Assembly (NCBI RefSeq): GCF_900290275.1
Contig: NZ_LT985324.1
Location: 1,027,112-1,091,111, forward strand
Direction: 5' to 3'
Source: Prevotella merdae
Lineage (GTDB): Bacteria; Bacteroidota; Bacteroidia; Bacteroidales; Bacteroidaceae
DNA: 64,000 nt
Below the pieces are notes generated by a model that saw only the letters and a list, made by a program, of their open reading frames with translations, made no database searches and was not told the origin of the DNA. The translations under genes and the position numbers were made by a program. Positions within the stretch are counted from its first letter, which is position 1, and every line of letters starts with the position of its first letter. This document shows positions 27,598 to 36,369 of the stretch, piece by piece.

Positions 27598-28521
27598 ATG
27601 ACAAACCGACTTCTTAAAGCTGCTGTCATCGTGCCTGCCCTAATGGCTTGGGTGGGCATAACCAAGGTGCGTGCACAAGAGCTTAACGCCAAGGTAACCA
27701 TCAACCACTCGCAGATACAGGGCACAGACGCCAGCGTGTTTGAAGAAATAGAGCAGAATCTGACACGATTTATCAACGAGCACCAATGGACCAGTCTGCA
27801 GTTTCAGAAGAACGAGCGCATACCTTGCAACTTCAACATCACGGTTACAAAGTACGACAACTCTACCAACGTCTTCACGTGCAAGGCTGTGGTGCAGGCC
27901 AACCGCCCCGTTTACGGCTCGTCGTACACCACTACGCTGTACAACAATACCGACAACGACTTCAACTTTGAGTACGCTCAGTTTCAACAGCTGCAGTTCA
28001 ACGAGGAACAGATTGACAACCAGCTTATGGCGCTCATTGGCTACTACGCCTACCTGATCATAGGCATCAACCTCGACTCGTTTGCGCCTATGGGTGGCGA
28101 GGACGTGCTGCAACAATGCATGAACCTTACCAACAACGCCCAGAACCTGAACTACCCAGGATGGAAAGCCTTCGACAACAGCCGCAACAGGTTTGCCATC
28201 ATCAACGACTATCTTGACGGAGCCATGAAGCCCTTCAGACAGTTGCAGTACGACTACTATCGCACGGGACTGGACGAGATGTCGACCAACGTGGACCGTG
28301 GACGTACCAACGTGTCTACGGCCATAGAGAACGACCTGAAGAAATGTCACGACGACCGCCCCCTTAGCTTGCTGCCGCAGATTTGGACCGACTACAAACG
28401 CGACGAGCTTGCCAATATATATAAAGGTAAGGGCACGCAAAAGGAGAAGGAAAAGGTTTACGAGATATTGTTTGCCATTAACGCAAGCCAAAATGCGGCA
28501 TGGGATAAAATCAAAGAATAA
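27598..28521 (+). CDS. porD: DUF4835 / PorD-like exported protein
   Basis: A 307-residue protein with a signal peptide ending near VRAQE (residue 26). Conserved parts are ELNAKVTINHSQIQGTD and the NRPVYGSSYTTTLYNNTDNDF segment; the C-terminal half is helical. The family is DUF4835, annotated in Bacteroidetes as type IX secretion protein PorD. I recall the label but cannot confirm a mechanism. Its place between coaBC and recN is typical. recN starts 6 bases after its stop, so they share a message. Confidence 0.8.
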   Translation: MTNRLLKAAVIVPALMAWVGITKVRAQELNAKVTINHSQIQGTDASVFEEIEQNLTRFINEHQWTSLQFQKNERIPCNFNITVTKYDNSTNVFTCKAVVQANRPVYGSSYTTTLYNNTDNDFNFEYAQFQQLQFNEEQIDNQLMALIGYYAYLIIGINLDSFAPMGGEDVLQQCMNLTNNAQNLNYPGWKAFDNSRNRFAIINDYLDGAMKPFRQLQYDYYRTGLDEMSTNVDRGRTNVSTAIENDLKKCHDDRPLSLLPQIWTDYKRDELANIYKGKGTQKEKEKVYEILFAINASQNAAWDKIKE

Positions 28522-28527
28522 ACTGAT

Positions 28528-30198
28528 ATGCTTAAAACACTCGACATAAAGAATTTCACTCTTATCGACCATCTGCAAATGCAGTTCTACCCGGGGTTCT
28601 CGGTCATAACGGGCGAGACGGGTGCCGGAAAGAGTATTGTCATTGGTGCCATCGGTCTGTTGCTGGGCAACCGAGCCGACGCCAGGCAGGTGAAGAAGGG
28701 CAAGGACAAATGCATTATAGAGGCAACCTTCGACCTTAGCATCTACCACTCGGACGTGCTTAAGGACTTCTTCGTGAACAACGATCTCGACTACGAGCCC
28801 AACGAGTGCATCTTGCGACGCGAGCTTAACGCCAGCGGCAAGAGCCGAGCCTTCGTTAACGACACGCCTGTGAACCTTGCCACAATACGCGAACTTGGCG
28901 AGCAGCTTATCGATGTGCACAGCCAGCACCAGAACCTGCTGCTAAACAAGGAGGACTTCCAGCTTAACGTGGTGGACATAATAGCACGCGACAAGCAACA
29001 AATGGCCGACTATAAGCTGGCCTACGACGAATGGCGCAAGGCCGAGAAACAACTTGACGACCTGAAGCTGCAAATAGAGCGCAACCGCGAGAACGAGGAC
29101 TTTCTGCGATTCCAGCACAAGGAACTGAAGGACGCCAATCTGCAAGCCGACGAGCAAGAGACCCTTGAACAGACTGCCGAGATAATGAGCCATGCCGAGG
29201 ACATCAAGCGCGTGCTGCACGAGGCCGACCAACGGCTCGATGGCGAGGACAACGGCATAGTTGACGAAACGCGCAGCCTGGCCTCGCAATTGCATGGTAT
29301 AGAGGAAATATATCCCGACGCAAACGAGCTGGCCGAACGCCTTGACAATTGCTTTATCGAGCTGAAGGACATCGCCCAGGAGATTTCGTCGAAGATGGAC
29401 GACATTGAGTTCGACCCGCAACGCTTTAACGAGATTACCGAGCGACTGGACACTATCTATACCTTGCAGCAGAAGTTTCATGTGAGCGATATTGGCGGAC
29501 TGATTGAGAAGCTCGACGAGCTGGACTCTCTGCTGAGCAACATCGACAATGGCGACGAACATCTTAAGGAACTCGAACAACAAGTGGAGCTTCTAAAGGC
29601 CAAATGCGAGCAGAAGGCCGCTGTCTTGACCAGTCTGCGCCAAAAGGCGGCAATAGAGGTTGAGGGCGAACTGTCCAAGTTGCTTGTACCGCTGGGCATT
29701 CCTAAGGTGCGCTTCAAGGTGGACATCAAGAAGGGCACACTCGGACCAACGGGTGGCGACAAGGTGCTGTTTTTGTTTAGCGCCAACTCAAGCACAGAGA
29801 TGCAGCCCGTGGCTCAAGTGGCATCGGGCGGCGAGATTGCCCGCGTAATGCTCTCGCTTAAGGCCATGATAAGCAAGGCTATTGGTCTGCCCACAATCAT
29901 CTTCGACGAGATAGACACAGGCGTAAGCGGACGTGTGGCCGAGCAAATGGCTTACATCATGCGCGACATGGGCGACGCTCATCGCCAAGTAATCTGCATA
30001 ACTCACCTGCCACAGATTGCGGCTTTCGGCTCAACCCATTACAAGGTGGCAAAGCACGAGACAGCCGAAGGAACGGTTAGCACGATGACCAAGCTTGACG
30101 ACGAGCAACGCGTTAACGAAATCGCGCAGATGCTTAGCGGTAGCGACATCTCGCAAGCTGCCATTGACAACGCCAAAACGTTGCTTAAAATGAAATAG
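28528..30198 (+). CDS. recN: DNA repair protein RecN
   Basis: An SMC-like ATPase for double-strand break repair, 556 residues. Walker A GETGAGKS is at 29-36, followed by the RecN-type RELNASGKSRAFVND region. A coiled coil spans about residues 160-370, then the ABC signature VASGGEIARVMLSLK, Walker B TIIFDEIDTGVSG, and the ITHLPQIAAFG block. The length and motif order are standard. It starts 6 bases after porD. Confidence 0.96.
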   Translation: MLKTLDIKNFTLIDHLQMQFYPGFSVITGETGAGKSIVIGAIGLLLGNRADARQVKKGKDKCIIEATFDLSIYHSDVLKDFFVNNDLDYEPNECILRRELNASGKSRAFVNDTPVNLATIRELGEQLIDVHSQHQNLLLNKEDFQLNVVDIIARDKQQMADYKLAYDEWRKAEKQLDDLKLQIERNRENEDFLRFQHKELKDANLQADEQETLEQTAEIMSHAEDIKRVLHEADQRLDGEDNGIVDETRSLASQLHGIEEIYPDANELAERLDNCFIELKDIAQEISSKMDDIEFDPQRFNEITERLDTIYTLQQKFHVSDIGGLIEKLDELDSLLSNIDNGDEHLKELEQQVELLKAKCEQKAAVLTSLRQKAAIEVEGELSKLLVPLGIPKVRFKVDIKKGTLGPTGGDKVLFLFSANSSTEMQPVAQVASGGEIARVMLSLKAMISKAIGLPTIIFDEIDTGVSGRVAEQMAYIMRDMGDAHRQVICITHLPQIAAFGSTHYKVAKHETAEGTVSTMTKLDDEQRVNEIAQMLSGSDISQAAIDNAKTLLKMK

Positions 30199-30275
30199 AG
30201 ACTTTTAGAAGGAAAGAAAAGAAACCTCAAACAAAATCCTTAGAAAAAGAAAATAATAGTAACAAATAAAAACAA

Positions 30276-31940
30276 ATGAATCGTTTTTTAACATCAGTAT
30301 GCGTTCTATTGCTTGCTGCGTGTAGTGTTAATGCCCAGTCGGCACAAGTTAAGAAAGCGGCAAAATCGACCTTCAAGCTTACCGCCTACGACTCTAACGG
30401 CAACGCTACGAGTTCTACTTGTGGCGTGTTTGTAACGGCCGACGGCGAGGCCATCGGTTCGTGGTCGGCTTTATCGTCGGCTGCCTCGGCTGTAGTAACC
30501 GACTTCAACGGCAAGACTTATCCCGTACAAAAACTTATAGGAGCCAACGAGATTTACGACGTTTGCCGCTTTAAGGTTGGCACCCAGAAGGCTCAGGCCG
30601 CAACCCTTGCCAAGGCCTTAATGCCCAAGGACTCAAAGCTTTGGCTTGTAGGCTCGGAGCAGAAGAAACCTACAGCAGCCCAATACGAGATTGAGCGCCA
30701 GGAAACATTTATGGACAAGTATGGCTACTATGTGCTTGCCTTCCGCGACAGCCAGGGCATTCCGGGTAGCGCTATGGTAAATGCTAACGGCGAGCTGGTA
30801 GGATTGTTCCAGTCGGCCCCAAGCGCCGTAGATGCCCGCTATGCAGCCCAGCTCAAGTTCGACGCGCTTACCATCAACAACCCTCTCTACACCAGCTCGG
30901 GCATTCGTTTGCAGCTACCTGCCGATAAAAAGGACGCTCAGCTTATGGTGATGTTTGCAGCCGACAAGGGCGATTCGGCAAAGTATGCCGGCTATATTTC
31001 CGACTACATCTCGCAGTTTCCACACGATGTGGACGGCTATTCGATGGACGCCTTGCGCCGCGTGAATTATGGCGACTATGCCGGAGCCGACAGCCAAATG
31101 CAGACTGCCTTGAAGCAGGCCACCAACAAGGCCGAGGCTCACTCGGAATATTCGCGCGTTATGTATCAGAAACTGGTCTACAGCAACGACTCGCTCTACA
31201 ACGACTGGACATTAGACCGCGCCTACAACGAGGCCGAAAAGGCTTACAAGCTCGACGCCCAACCTGCCTACCAGCATCGCATGGCACAGATTCTTTACAC
31301 CAAGGGCGAGTATCAGAAGGCTTACGACATGTTCGATGCTCTTACAAAGACGCCAATCTGCAACAGCGAGATATTCTTCGAGGCTGCCCAATGCAAAACC
31401 CAGCTTGGAGCGCCCAACGAGCAGGTTTTAGTGTTGCTCGATAGTTGCGTGGCACGTTGTCCACAACCTCTTACCACGATTTCGGCTCCCTACATCCTCA
31501 CACGAGGCCACTTGCGCGATGCCATGAAGGATTATCGTGGTGCCCTGGCCGACTACAACACCTACGACACCCTGATGTTAGGCCGTGCGTCTGCCGACTT
31601 CTACTACACTCGCTACACATGCGAGGTTAATCTGCGCCAATATCAGCAGGCCCTTAACGACATAGCCCATGCTGCTGTTGTGGCCCAACCAGACATGCGT
31701 CCGCCTTATCTTGCCGAGCTGGCTTCGCTTCAGTTGCGCGTCAACAAGCTCGAGGATGCTGTCAAGACGGCCGACCTATGTCTTAACCTGGACCCAAAGT
31801 CTACCGACGCTCTTGTTATAAAGGGTGTGGCGCTAAACGCTCTTAAGCGCAAGGCCGAAGCAATAGAGTGCCTGAAGAAGGCTGCCGAACTGGGCGACAA
31901 GCGTGGCGACGAATACATCAAGAAGTACTCAAGCAAATAA
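30276..31940 (+). CDS. Exported trypsin-like/TPR repeat protein
   Basis: A 554-residue protein with a signal peptide ending VNAQS near residue 21. Residues ~25-200 have a trypsin-like fold pattern (TCGVFVTADGEAIGSWSAL, and GIPGSAMVNANGELVGL at the usual active-site Ser region), but no intact His-Asp-Ser triad is visible, so it is probably not an active protease. From about residue 230 it has several TPR-like helical repeats, the last near SLYNDWTLDRAYNEAEKAYKL and LEDAVKTADLCLNLDPKSTDAL. It probably works as a periplasmic scaffold. A hairpin follows 13 bases after the stop. Confidence 0.72.
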   Translation: MNRFLTSVCVLLLAACSVNAQSAQVKKAAKSTFKLTAYDSNGNATSSTCGVFVTADGEAIGSWSALSSAASAVVTDFNGKTYPVQKLIGANEIYDVCRFKVGTQKAQAATLAKALMPKDSKLWLVGSEQKKPTAAQYEIERQETFMDKYGYYVLAFRDSQGIPGSAMVNANGELVGLFQSAPSAVDARYAAQLKFDALTINNPLYTSSGIRLQLPADKKDAQLMVMFAADKGDSAKYAGYISDYISQFPHDVDGYSMDALRRVNYGDYAGADSQMQTALKQATNKAEAHSEYSRVMYQKLVYSNDSLYNDWTLDRAYNEAEKAYKLDAQPAYQHRMAQILYTKGEYQKAYDMFDALTKTPICNSEIFFEAAQCKTQLGAPNEQVLVLLDSCVARCPQPLTTISAPYILTRGHLRDAMKDYRGALADYNTYDTLMLGRASADFYYTRYTCEVNLRQYQQALNDIAHAAVVAQPDMRPPYLAELASLQLRVNKLEDAVKTADLCLNLDPKSTDALVIKGVALNALKRKAEAIECLKKAAELGDKRGDEYIKKYSSK

Positions 31941-31952
31941 GCAACATTTTTC

Positions 31953-31993
31953 ATGGCTATTAATCATCACTTATTGTGATCGTTAATAGCCAT
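31953..31993 (+). terminator. Possible terminator after the TPR gene
   Basis: atggctattaa pairs with ttaatagccat, with catcac/gtgat pairing inside. It is followed only by ttggtttta, so the T tract is weak. Confidence 0.5.
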
Positions 31994-32008
31994 TTGGTTT
32001 TATGGTTA

Positions 32009-32104
32009 ATTCGTGGTTAATTTACGATAACTCGTGTTCTATTCGTGATTAATTTACGATAACTCGTGTTCTATTCGTGGAAAATTTACGATAACTCGTA
32101 TTCA
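32009..32104. repeat. Three tandem 32-bp units (repeat family C)
   Basis: Units 32009-32040, 32041-32072 and 32073-32104 each read attcgtg(g/a)..aatttacgata and act cg tgttct-like ends, with few differences. Related sequence occurs at about 43095-43130 and 46027-46075 and inside the sugar transferase gene at 46430-46471. Confidence 0.85.
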
Positions 32105-32133
32105 AAAATAAAAGTAACAATCCTACAGAACAA

Positions 32134-32170
32134 CAAAAAAAACGCTTGGAAAGATCACTCCCTCCAAGCG
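32134..32170 (-). terminator. Intrinsic terminator of the acidic-tail gene
   Basis: Minus-strand stem cgcttgga with tccaagcg (32143-32170), followed on that strand by eight Ts (A run 32135-32142). A second perfect palindrome, ccttaagg twice around 6 bases (32184-32205), lies between it and the stop. Confidence 0.85.
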
Positions 32171-32223
32171 CCCAACCTTATATCCTTAAGGCCACCACCT
32201 TAAGGCATGATTACAATCCTAAT

Positions 32224-33039
32224 TTAATAATTATCGTCATCATCCGTAACATCCTCCGCCTCAAGGTTAAGGTCTTCTGGATCTGTATCGAATGTTGTAC
32301 GATAACTTTCCTCCGTGAGCTTGTCCTCGTCGAAGGTATCGTCGTCGTCATCGTCGTCGCCATACTTGTCGTCTGGCAAGTCCTCTTCTTCGTCGTCCTC
32401 CTCGTCGTCCTCACGGTCGTATTTGTCGCGGAAATCGTCGTCGTCAACCTTGGCCACTGGCTTCTCTACCTCAGGCTTCTCCTTGGCAAAGATAGCCTCA
32501 ACCCAAGCGCCCTTAGTAATCTCCAGCACCTCGAAACCATCATTCACCTTCTTCTCGTACATGCCGCCTGGCTTGTGCAGACGGTCCTTAGGAAGTGTTG
32601 TTGTGCTGATGTCGAATCCGCTTTCTATAATGTCCTGTATGCTCTGCGAGAGCGAGTCCCATCCACCACCAAAGTTACGGTCGAGCACCTCGATAAGCTT
32701 GGCAGCCGAAATATGACGGATATTCTCGTAGGTAAGGTCGGTAACGCGCATAATAGGGCGCTTCTTTATACCATACTTTCCCGAGTCGTTGTCTGTAATA
32801 TGCAACGAAGCAATGGTAAATCCGCGGTCCTCATACTTCTGTATAACCACAGGTTTGTCTATCTTTATCTCCTCTATTTCAAAAGCGCTGCGTATCACGT
32901 CAACAAAATGACGTCGGTTGTCCTTAAAGTCCGCGTCCTTCTCGGCTGTTTCCCACATTCTAAGGATATCGTTCTCTTGAACTTCCCATACATTACTTTT
33001 TGTCAACGTTTTGAGTGTCAAAGCTTTCTGTTGTTTCAT
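32224..33039 (-). CDS. Protein with a long acidic tail, function unknown
   Basis: A 271-residue protein from ATG 33039 (MKQQKALTLKTL); longer starts at 33060 and 33087 are possible. Residues ~1-185 form a globular part (NDILRMWETAEKDADF, then KRPIMRVTDLTYENIRHI). The last ~85 residues are dominated by Asp and Glu, with runs such as DDEEDDEEEDLPDD. I recognise no family. Acidic tails of this kind occur in RNA polymerase delta-like and DNA-mimic proteins, but there is no sequence support for either. It has its own -7 box, divergent from rarA, and a strong terminator. Confidence 0.75.
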   Translation of the reverse strand: MKQQKALTLKTLTKSNVWEVQENDILRMWETAEKDADFKDNRRHFVDVIRSAFEIEEIKIDKPVVIQKYEDRGFTIASLHITDNDSGKYGIKKRPIMRVTDLTYENIRHISAAKLIEVLDRNFGGGWDSLSQSIQDIIESGFDISTTTLPKDRLHKPGGMYEKKVNDGFEVLEITKGAWVEAIFAKEKPEVEKPVAKVDDDDFRDKYDREDDEEDDEEEDLPDDKYGDDDDDDDTFDEDKLTEESYRTTFDTDPEDLNLEAEDVTDDDDNY

Positions 33040-33122
33040 ATATTGTTGTTTTATTGTCATTATTATTAGTATAGAGAAGAATGCCACGATTCCTCAAACG
33101 TGCACCTCCCTTTAATGTGCTG

Positions 33123-33130
33123 CAAAAGTA
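33123..33130 (-). promoter_or_regulatory. -7 box for the acidic-tail gene
   Basis: Minus strand reads TActTTTG followed by cag, about 84 bases before ATG 33039. Confidence 0.65.
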
Positions 33131-33194
33131 TATACTTTAGTTCTAATTTCCAAGTTTTGATAAAGAAAATTTTGTGTAATTCGCATATATTTTC

Positions 33195-33202
33195 TAATTT
33201 TG
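33195..33202 (+). promoter_or_regulatory. -7 box for rarA
   Basis: TAatTTTG followed by c ends 10 bases before ATG 33212, so the transcript would begin within a few bases of the start codon. Confidence 0.65.
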
Positions 33203-33211
33203 CGACTATAT

Positions 33212-34489
33212 ATGAGTGAACCTTTAGCAGAAAGAATGAGACCTCGCACGCTCGACGATTATGTTGGGCAGAAACACTTGGTTGGCGAGGGTGCCGTCTT
33301 GCGCAAGATGATTGACGCGGGGCGCATATCGTCGTTTATATTATGGGGACCTCCCGGAGTAGGCAAGACCACGTTGGCACAGATCATTGCCAACAAGCTC
33401 GAAACGCCCTTCTACACCCTTAGCGCCGTTACATCCGGAGTTAAGGATGTGCGCGACGTGATTGAGCGGGCCAAGAGTGGGCGCTTCTTCAATTCAGCCT
33501 CCCCCATCCTGTTTATCGACGAGATACATCGATTCTCCAAGTCGCAGCAAGACTCCTTGCTCGGAGCCGTGGAGCGTGGCGTCGTCACACTTATCGGAGC
33601 CACTACCGAGAATCCGTCGTTCGAGGTAATACGCCCTTTGCTGTCGCGTTGCCAGTTGTACGTGCTCAAGCCGCTCGAGAAGGACGACCTACTCGACCTT
33701 GTCAATCGCGCCATAACATCAGATGTAGAGCTAAGCAAGCGCAACATACAGCTCAAGGAGTCGGGTGCCTTACTGCGCTATAGCGGAGGCGACGCGCGCA
33801 AGCTTCTCAATATACTGGAGCTTGTTGTCGAGGCCGACGGCAACGAACAGGTGGTTATTACCGACAAGATTGTGGAGAGCCGTTTGCAGCAGAACCCCCT
33901 TGCCTACGATAAGGACGGCGAGATGCATTACGACATCATCTCGGCCTTCATCAAGTCGATACGCGGCTCCGACCCCGACGCCACGCTCTATTGGATGGCA
34001 CGCATGATTGAAGGAGGAGAAGACCCGCAATTCATAGCCCGCCGACTGGTTATCTCGGCTGCCGAGGATATAGGACTTGCCAACCCTAACGCCTTGCTTC
34101 TGGCCAATGCCGCCTTCGACGCTGTAATGAAGATCGGATGGCCCGAAGGACGCATTCCGCTTGCCGAGGCTGCCGTCTATCTGGCTACAAGCCCCAAGAG
34201 CAACTCTGCATATAACGGCATAAACGATGCTCTGGCATTGGTACGTAGCACTGGCAACCAGCCTGTTCCGCTCCATCTGCGCAACGCCCCAACAAAGCTT
34301 ATGCAGAGCCTGGGCTATCACGACGGCTACAAGTACGCTCACGACTATCCAGGCCACTTTGTACAGCAGCAATACATGCCCGATGCCCTTAACGGCAACA
34401 CGCGCATATGGCACGCCCAACACTCGCCTGCCGAGGAAAAGTCGTACCAGCAAATGCTTAAGTTGTGGGGCGACAGATTTAAGAATTGA
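33212..34489 (+). CDS. rarA: Replication-associated recombination protein RarA (MgsA)
   Basis: AAA+ ATPase of the clamp-loader-like RarA/MgsA/WRNIP1 family that acts at stalled forks, 425 residues. It starts MSEPLAERMRPRTLDDYVGQ; the alternative TTG at 33200 lies in the promoter. Walker A GPPGVGKTT is at 46-54, Walker B LFIDEIHRFSKSQQD, sensor 1 GATTENPSF, and the C-terminal tetramerisation region has SDPDATLYWMARMIEGGEDP. The stop codon is followed directly by an 18-bp tandem repeat derived from the gene end. It is divergent from the acidic-tail gene. Confidence 0.95.
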   Translation: MSEPLAERMRPRTLDDYVGQKHLVGEGAVLRKMIDAGRISSFILWGPPGVGKTTLAQIIANKLETPFYTLSAVTSGVKDVRDVIERAKSGRFFNSASPILFIDEIHRFSKSQQDSLLGAVERGVVTLIGATTENPSFEVIRPLLSRCQLYVLKPLEKDDLLDLVNRAITSDVELSKRNIQLKESGALLRYSGGDARKLLNILELVVEADGNEQVVITDKIVESRLQQNPLAYDKDGEMHYDIISAFIKSIRGSDPDATLYWMARMIEGGEDPQFIARRLVISAAEDIGLANPNALLLANAAFDAVMKIGWPEGRIPLAEAAVYLATSPKSNSAYNGINDALALVRSTGNQPVPLHLRNAPTKLMQSLGYHDGYKYAHDYPGHFVQQQYMPDALNGNTRIWHAQHSPAEEKSYQQMLKLWGDRFKN

Positions 34490-34559
34490 TAAAGATTTAA
34501 GGACTGATGAAGATTTAAGGATTAATGAAGATTTGGGGACTGATGAAGATTTGAAGCAC
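34488..34559. repeat. Four tandem 18-bp units starting at the rarA stop
   Basis: Units of the type gatgaagatttaaggact at 34488, 34506, 34524 and 34542. A diverged copy (gacagatttaagaatt) forms the last codons of rarA, so the array appears to have grown from the gene's 3' end. The unit length is a multiple of three. Confidence 0.8.
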
Positions 34560-34655
34560 CCAGAAAGAGGTACTCTCAGTAGTACAACGATACTTCTCTA
34601 ACATCCCTATCAATAACAAGACAAACTAATAAAATATAAAAAACTGAATATTAAA

Positions 34656-35615
34656 ATGAAAATCGTAGTAATGGATGGCAACGGCGTCAATCCTGGCGAC
34701 ATGTCGTGGGAACAGATAGAACAGTTTGGCAATCTTACTGTATACAAGCGTACTGCTCCCGAAGAGGTAATAGCCCATGTTGGCGATGCCGAAATAGTAC
34801 TTACCAACAAAACTGTTTTCGACGAGGCCACAATTGCCCAGTTGCCTAATGTCAAATATATTGGCGTGCTTGCCACAGGCTATAATGTTGTCGACTTGCA
34901 AGCTGCCAGCAAGCGCGGAATTGTCGTAACTAACATTCCTGCCTACAGTACCGACAGCGTGGCACAAATGACCTTCGCCCACATTCTTAACGTTACCAAT
35001 CACGTAGACCATTATGCACGTGCCTCGCACGATGGCGAATGGAGCCGCTGCCCCGACTTCTGCTATTGGGACCTACCCCTAATTGAGCTTGCGGGCAAGA
35101 CGCTCGGCATCGTAGGCCTGGGCAACATCGGCATGAAGGTGGCGCGTCTGGCTGCCGACTTTGGCATGAACGTCATCGCCCTAACAAGCAAGCAGGCCGA
35201 CCAACTACCACAATACATCCGTAAGGCCAGTATGGACCAGCTACTCTCTGATAGCGATATCATTTCGCTACATTGCCCACTAACGCCCGACACACACCAG
35301 TTGGTCAACAGCTCCACCATCAGCAAAATGAAGAAGGGCGCCATCGTGGTAAATACAGGCAGAGGTCCGCTCGTAAACGAGGAAGATGTGGCCGCAGCCC
35401 TACACAGCGGACATTTGGCAGCCTATTGCGCCGACGTGATGTGCCAGGAGCCACCAGCTGCCGACAATCCTCTGTTCCTCGAGCCTAATGCCTTCATAAC
35501 ACCCCACGTAGCTTGGGCGTCAAAAGAGGCACGCACGCGCCTTATGGCCATTGCCGAAGAGAACATCCGAACATTCCTTAGTGGTAAACCCGTAAACGTA
35601 GTGAACAATATATGA
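34656..35615 (+). CDS. D-2-hydroxyacid dehydrogenase
   Basis: A 319-residue NAD-dependent dehydrogenase. The nucleotide motif is GIVGLGNIGMKVAR; catalytic Arg is in VVNTGRGPLVNEE, and the catalytic His is in ITPHVAW. It resembles glycerate/hydroxypyruvate reductases more than lactate or 3-phosphoglycerate enzymes, and there is no ACT domain. The substrate is not fixed by sequence. Its stop overlaps the start of the next gene by four bases, so the two are translationally coupled. Confidence 0.92.
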   Translation: MKIVVMDGNGVNPGDMSWEQIEQFGNLTVYKRTAPEEVIAHVGDAEIVLTNKTVFDEATIAQLPNVKYIGVLATGYNVVDLQAASKRGIVVTNIPAYSTDSVAQMTFAHILNVTNHVDHYARASHDGEWSRCPDFCYWDLPLIELAGKTLGIVGLGNIGMKVARLAADFGMNVIALTSKQADQLPQYIRKASMDQLLSDSDIISLHCPLTPDTHQLVNSSTISKMKKGAIVVNTGRGPLVNEEDVAAALHSGHLAAYCADVMCQEPPAADNPLFLEPNAFITPHVAWASKEARTRLMAIAEENIRTFLSGKPVNVVNNI

Positions 35616-36244
35616 TGTCGCACCAAGAGCTCTACGAGCCATTACTCAATGTTATTGAGTTTCTCGGAACCTTTGCCTTTGCCATCTCAGGCATTCGTCA
35701 CGCAGCAGCCAAGCATTTCGACTGGTTTGGCGGATTTGTCTGCGGCATTGCGGTTGCTATTGGTGGCGGAACACTTCGCGATATGATGTTAGGCGTAACA
35801 CCCTTTTGGATGACCTCCTCCATCTACCTCATCTGTACGCTCATAGCCCAGATGTTCGTCATCATCTTTGCTCACTCGCTCAAGCGCCTGGACAACACGT
35901 GGTTCTTCTTCGACACCTTAGGCCTTGCCCTCTTTACGGTAGCGGGCTTACAGAAGACGTTAGATTGCGGACATCCCTTCTGGGTAGCCATCATCATGGG
36001 CACAATCACAGGTTCGGCGGGCGGCGTAATCCGCGACGTGCTCCTCAACAACGTGCCAGTAATCTTCAAGAAGGAGATTTACGCCATGGCAAGCATCGTT
36101 GGAGGTGCCGCCTATTGGGGACTGGTAGAGTGCGGATGCGACATGACCGTCTCAGTAATCATCGCCTTCGTGCTCATCGTGCTGATACGTATATTTGCCG
36201 TCAAATACCACATCTCGCTGCCCGTATTGCGTGGCGAGGAATAA
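35612..36244 (+). CDS. TRIC/UPF0126 family cation channel
   Basis: A 210-residue inner-membrane protein with seven hydrophobic segments arranged as two repeats. Each repeat carries the conserved glycine-rich signature (GGGTLRDMMLG and GSAGGVIRDVLLN). Bacterial TRIC homologues conduct monovalent cations, and some UPF0126 members have been proposed to move glycine. ATGA overlap with the dehydrogenase gene indicates coupling. An 8-base hairpin (36279-36308) lies downstream without a T tract. Confidence 0.9.
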   Translation: MMSHQELYEPLLNVIEFLGTFAFAISGIRHAAAKHFDWFGGFVCGIAVAIGGGTLRDMMLGVTPFWMTSSIYLICTLIAQMFVIIFAHSLKRLDNTWFFFDTLGLALFTVAGLQKTLDCGHPFWVAIIMGTITGSAGGVIRDVLLNNVPVIFKKEIYAMASIVGGAAYWGLVECGCDMTVSVIIAFVLIVLIRIFAVKYHISLPVLRGEE

Positions 36245-36369
36245 GTAGACTGATTTTGCCCTACGCATAACAACCGTCCACATCCCTATCCTATTGAATG
36301 GGGATGTGTACCCTCCTATGTTCTCTACGGCCACGGCAAGCACAATTCTGCCGTAATGAAAATCTATCG

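Noticed and set aside
27640..28929. Long minus-strand frame of 429 codons opposite porD and recN
   Set aside because: It mirrors two genes with clear signatures and has low-complexity hydrophobic composition typical of antisense frames.
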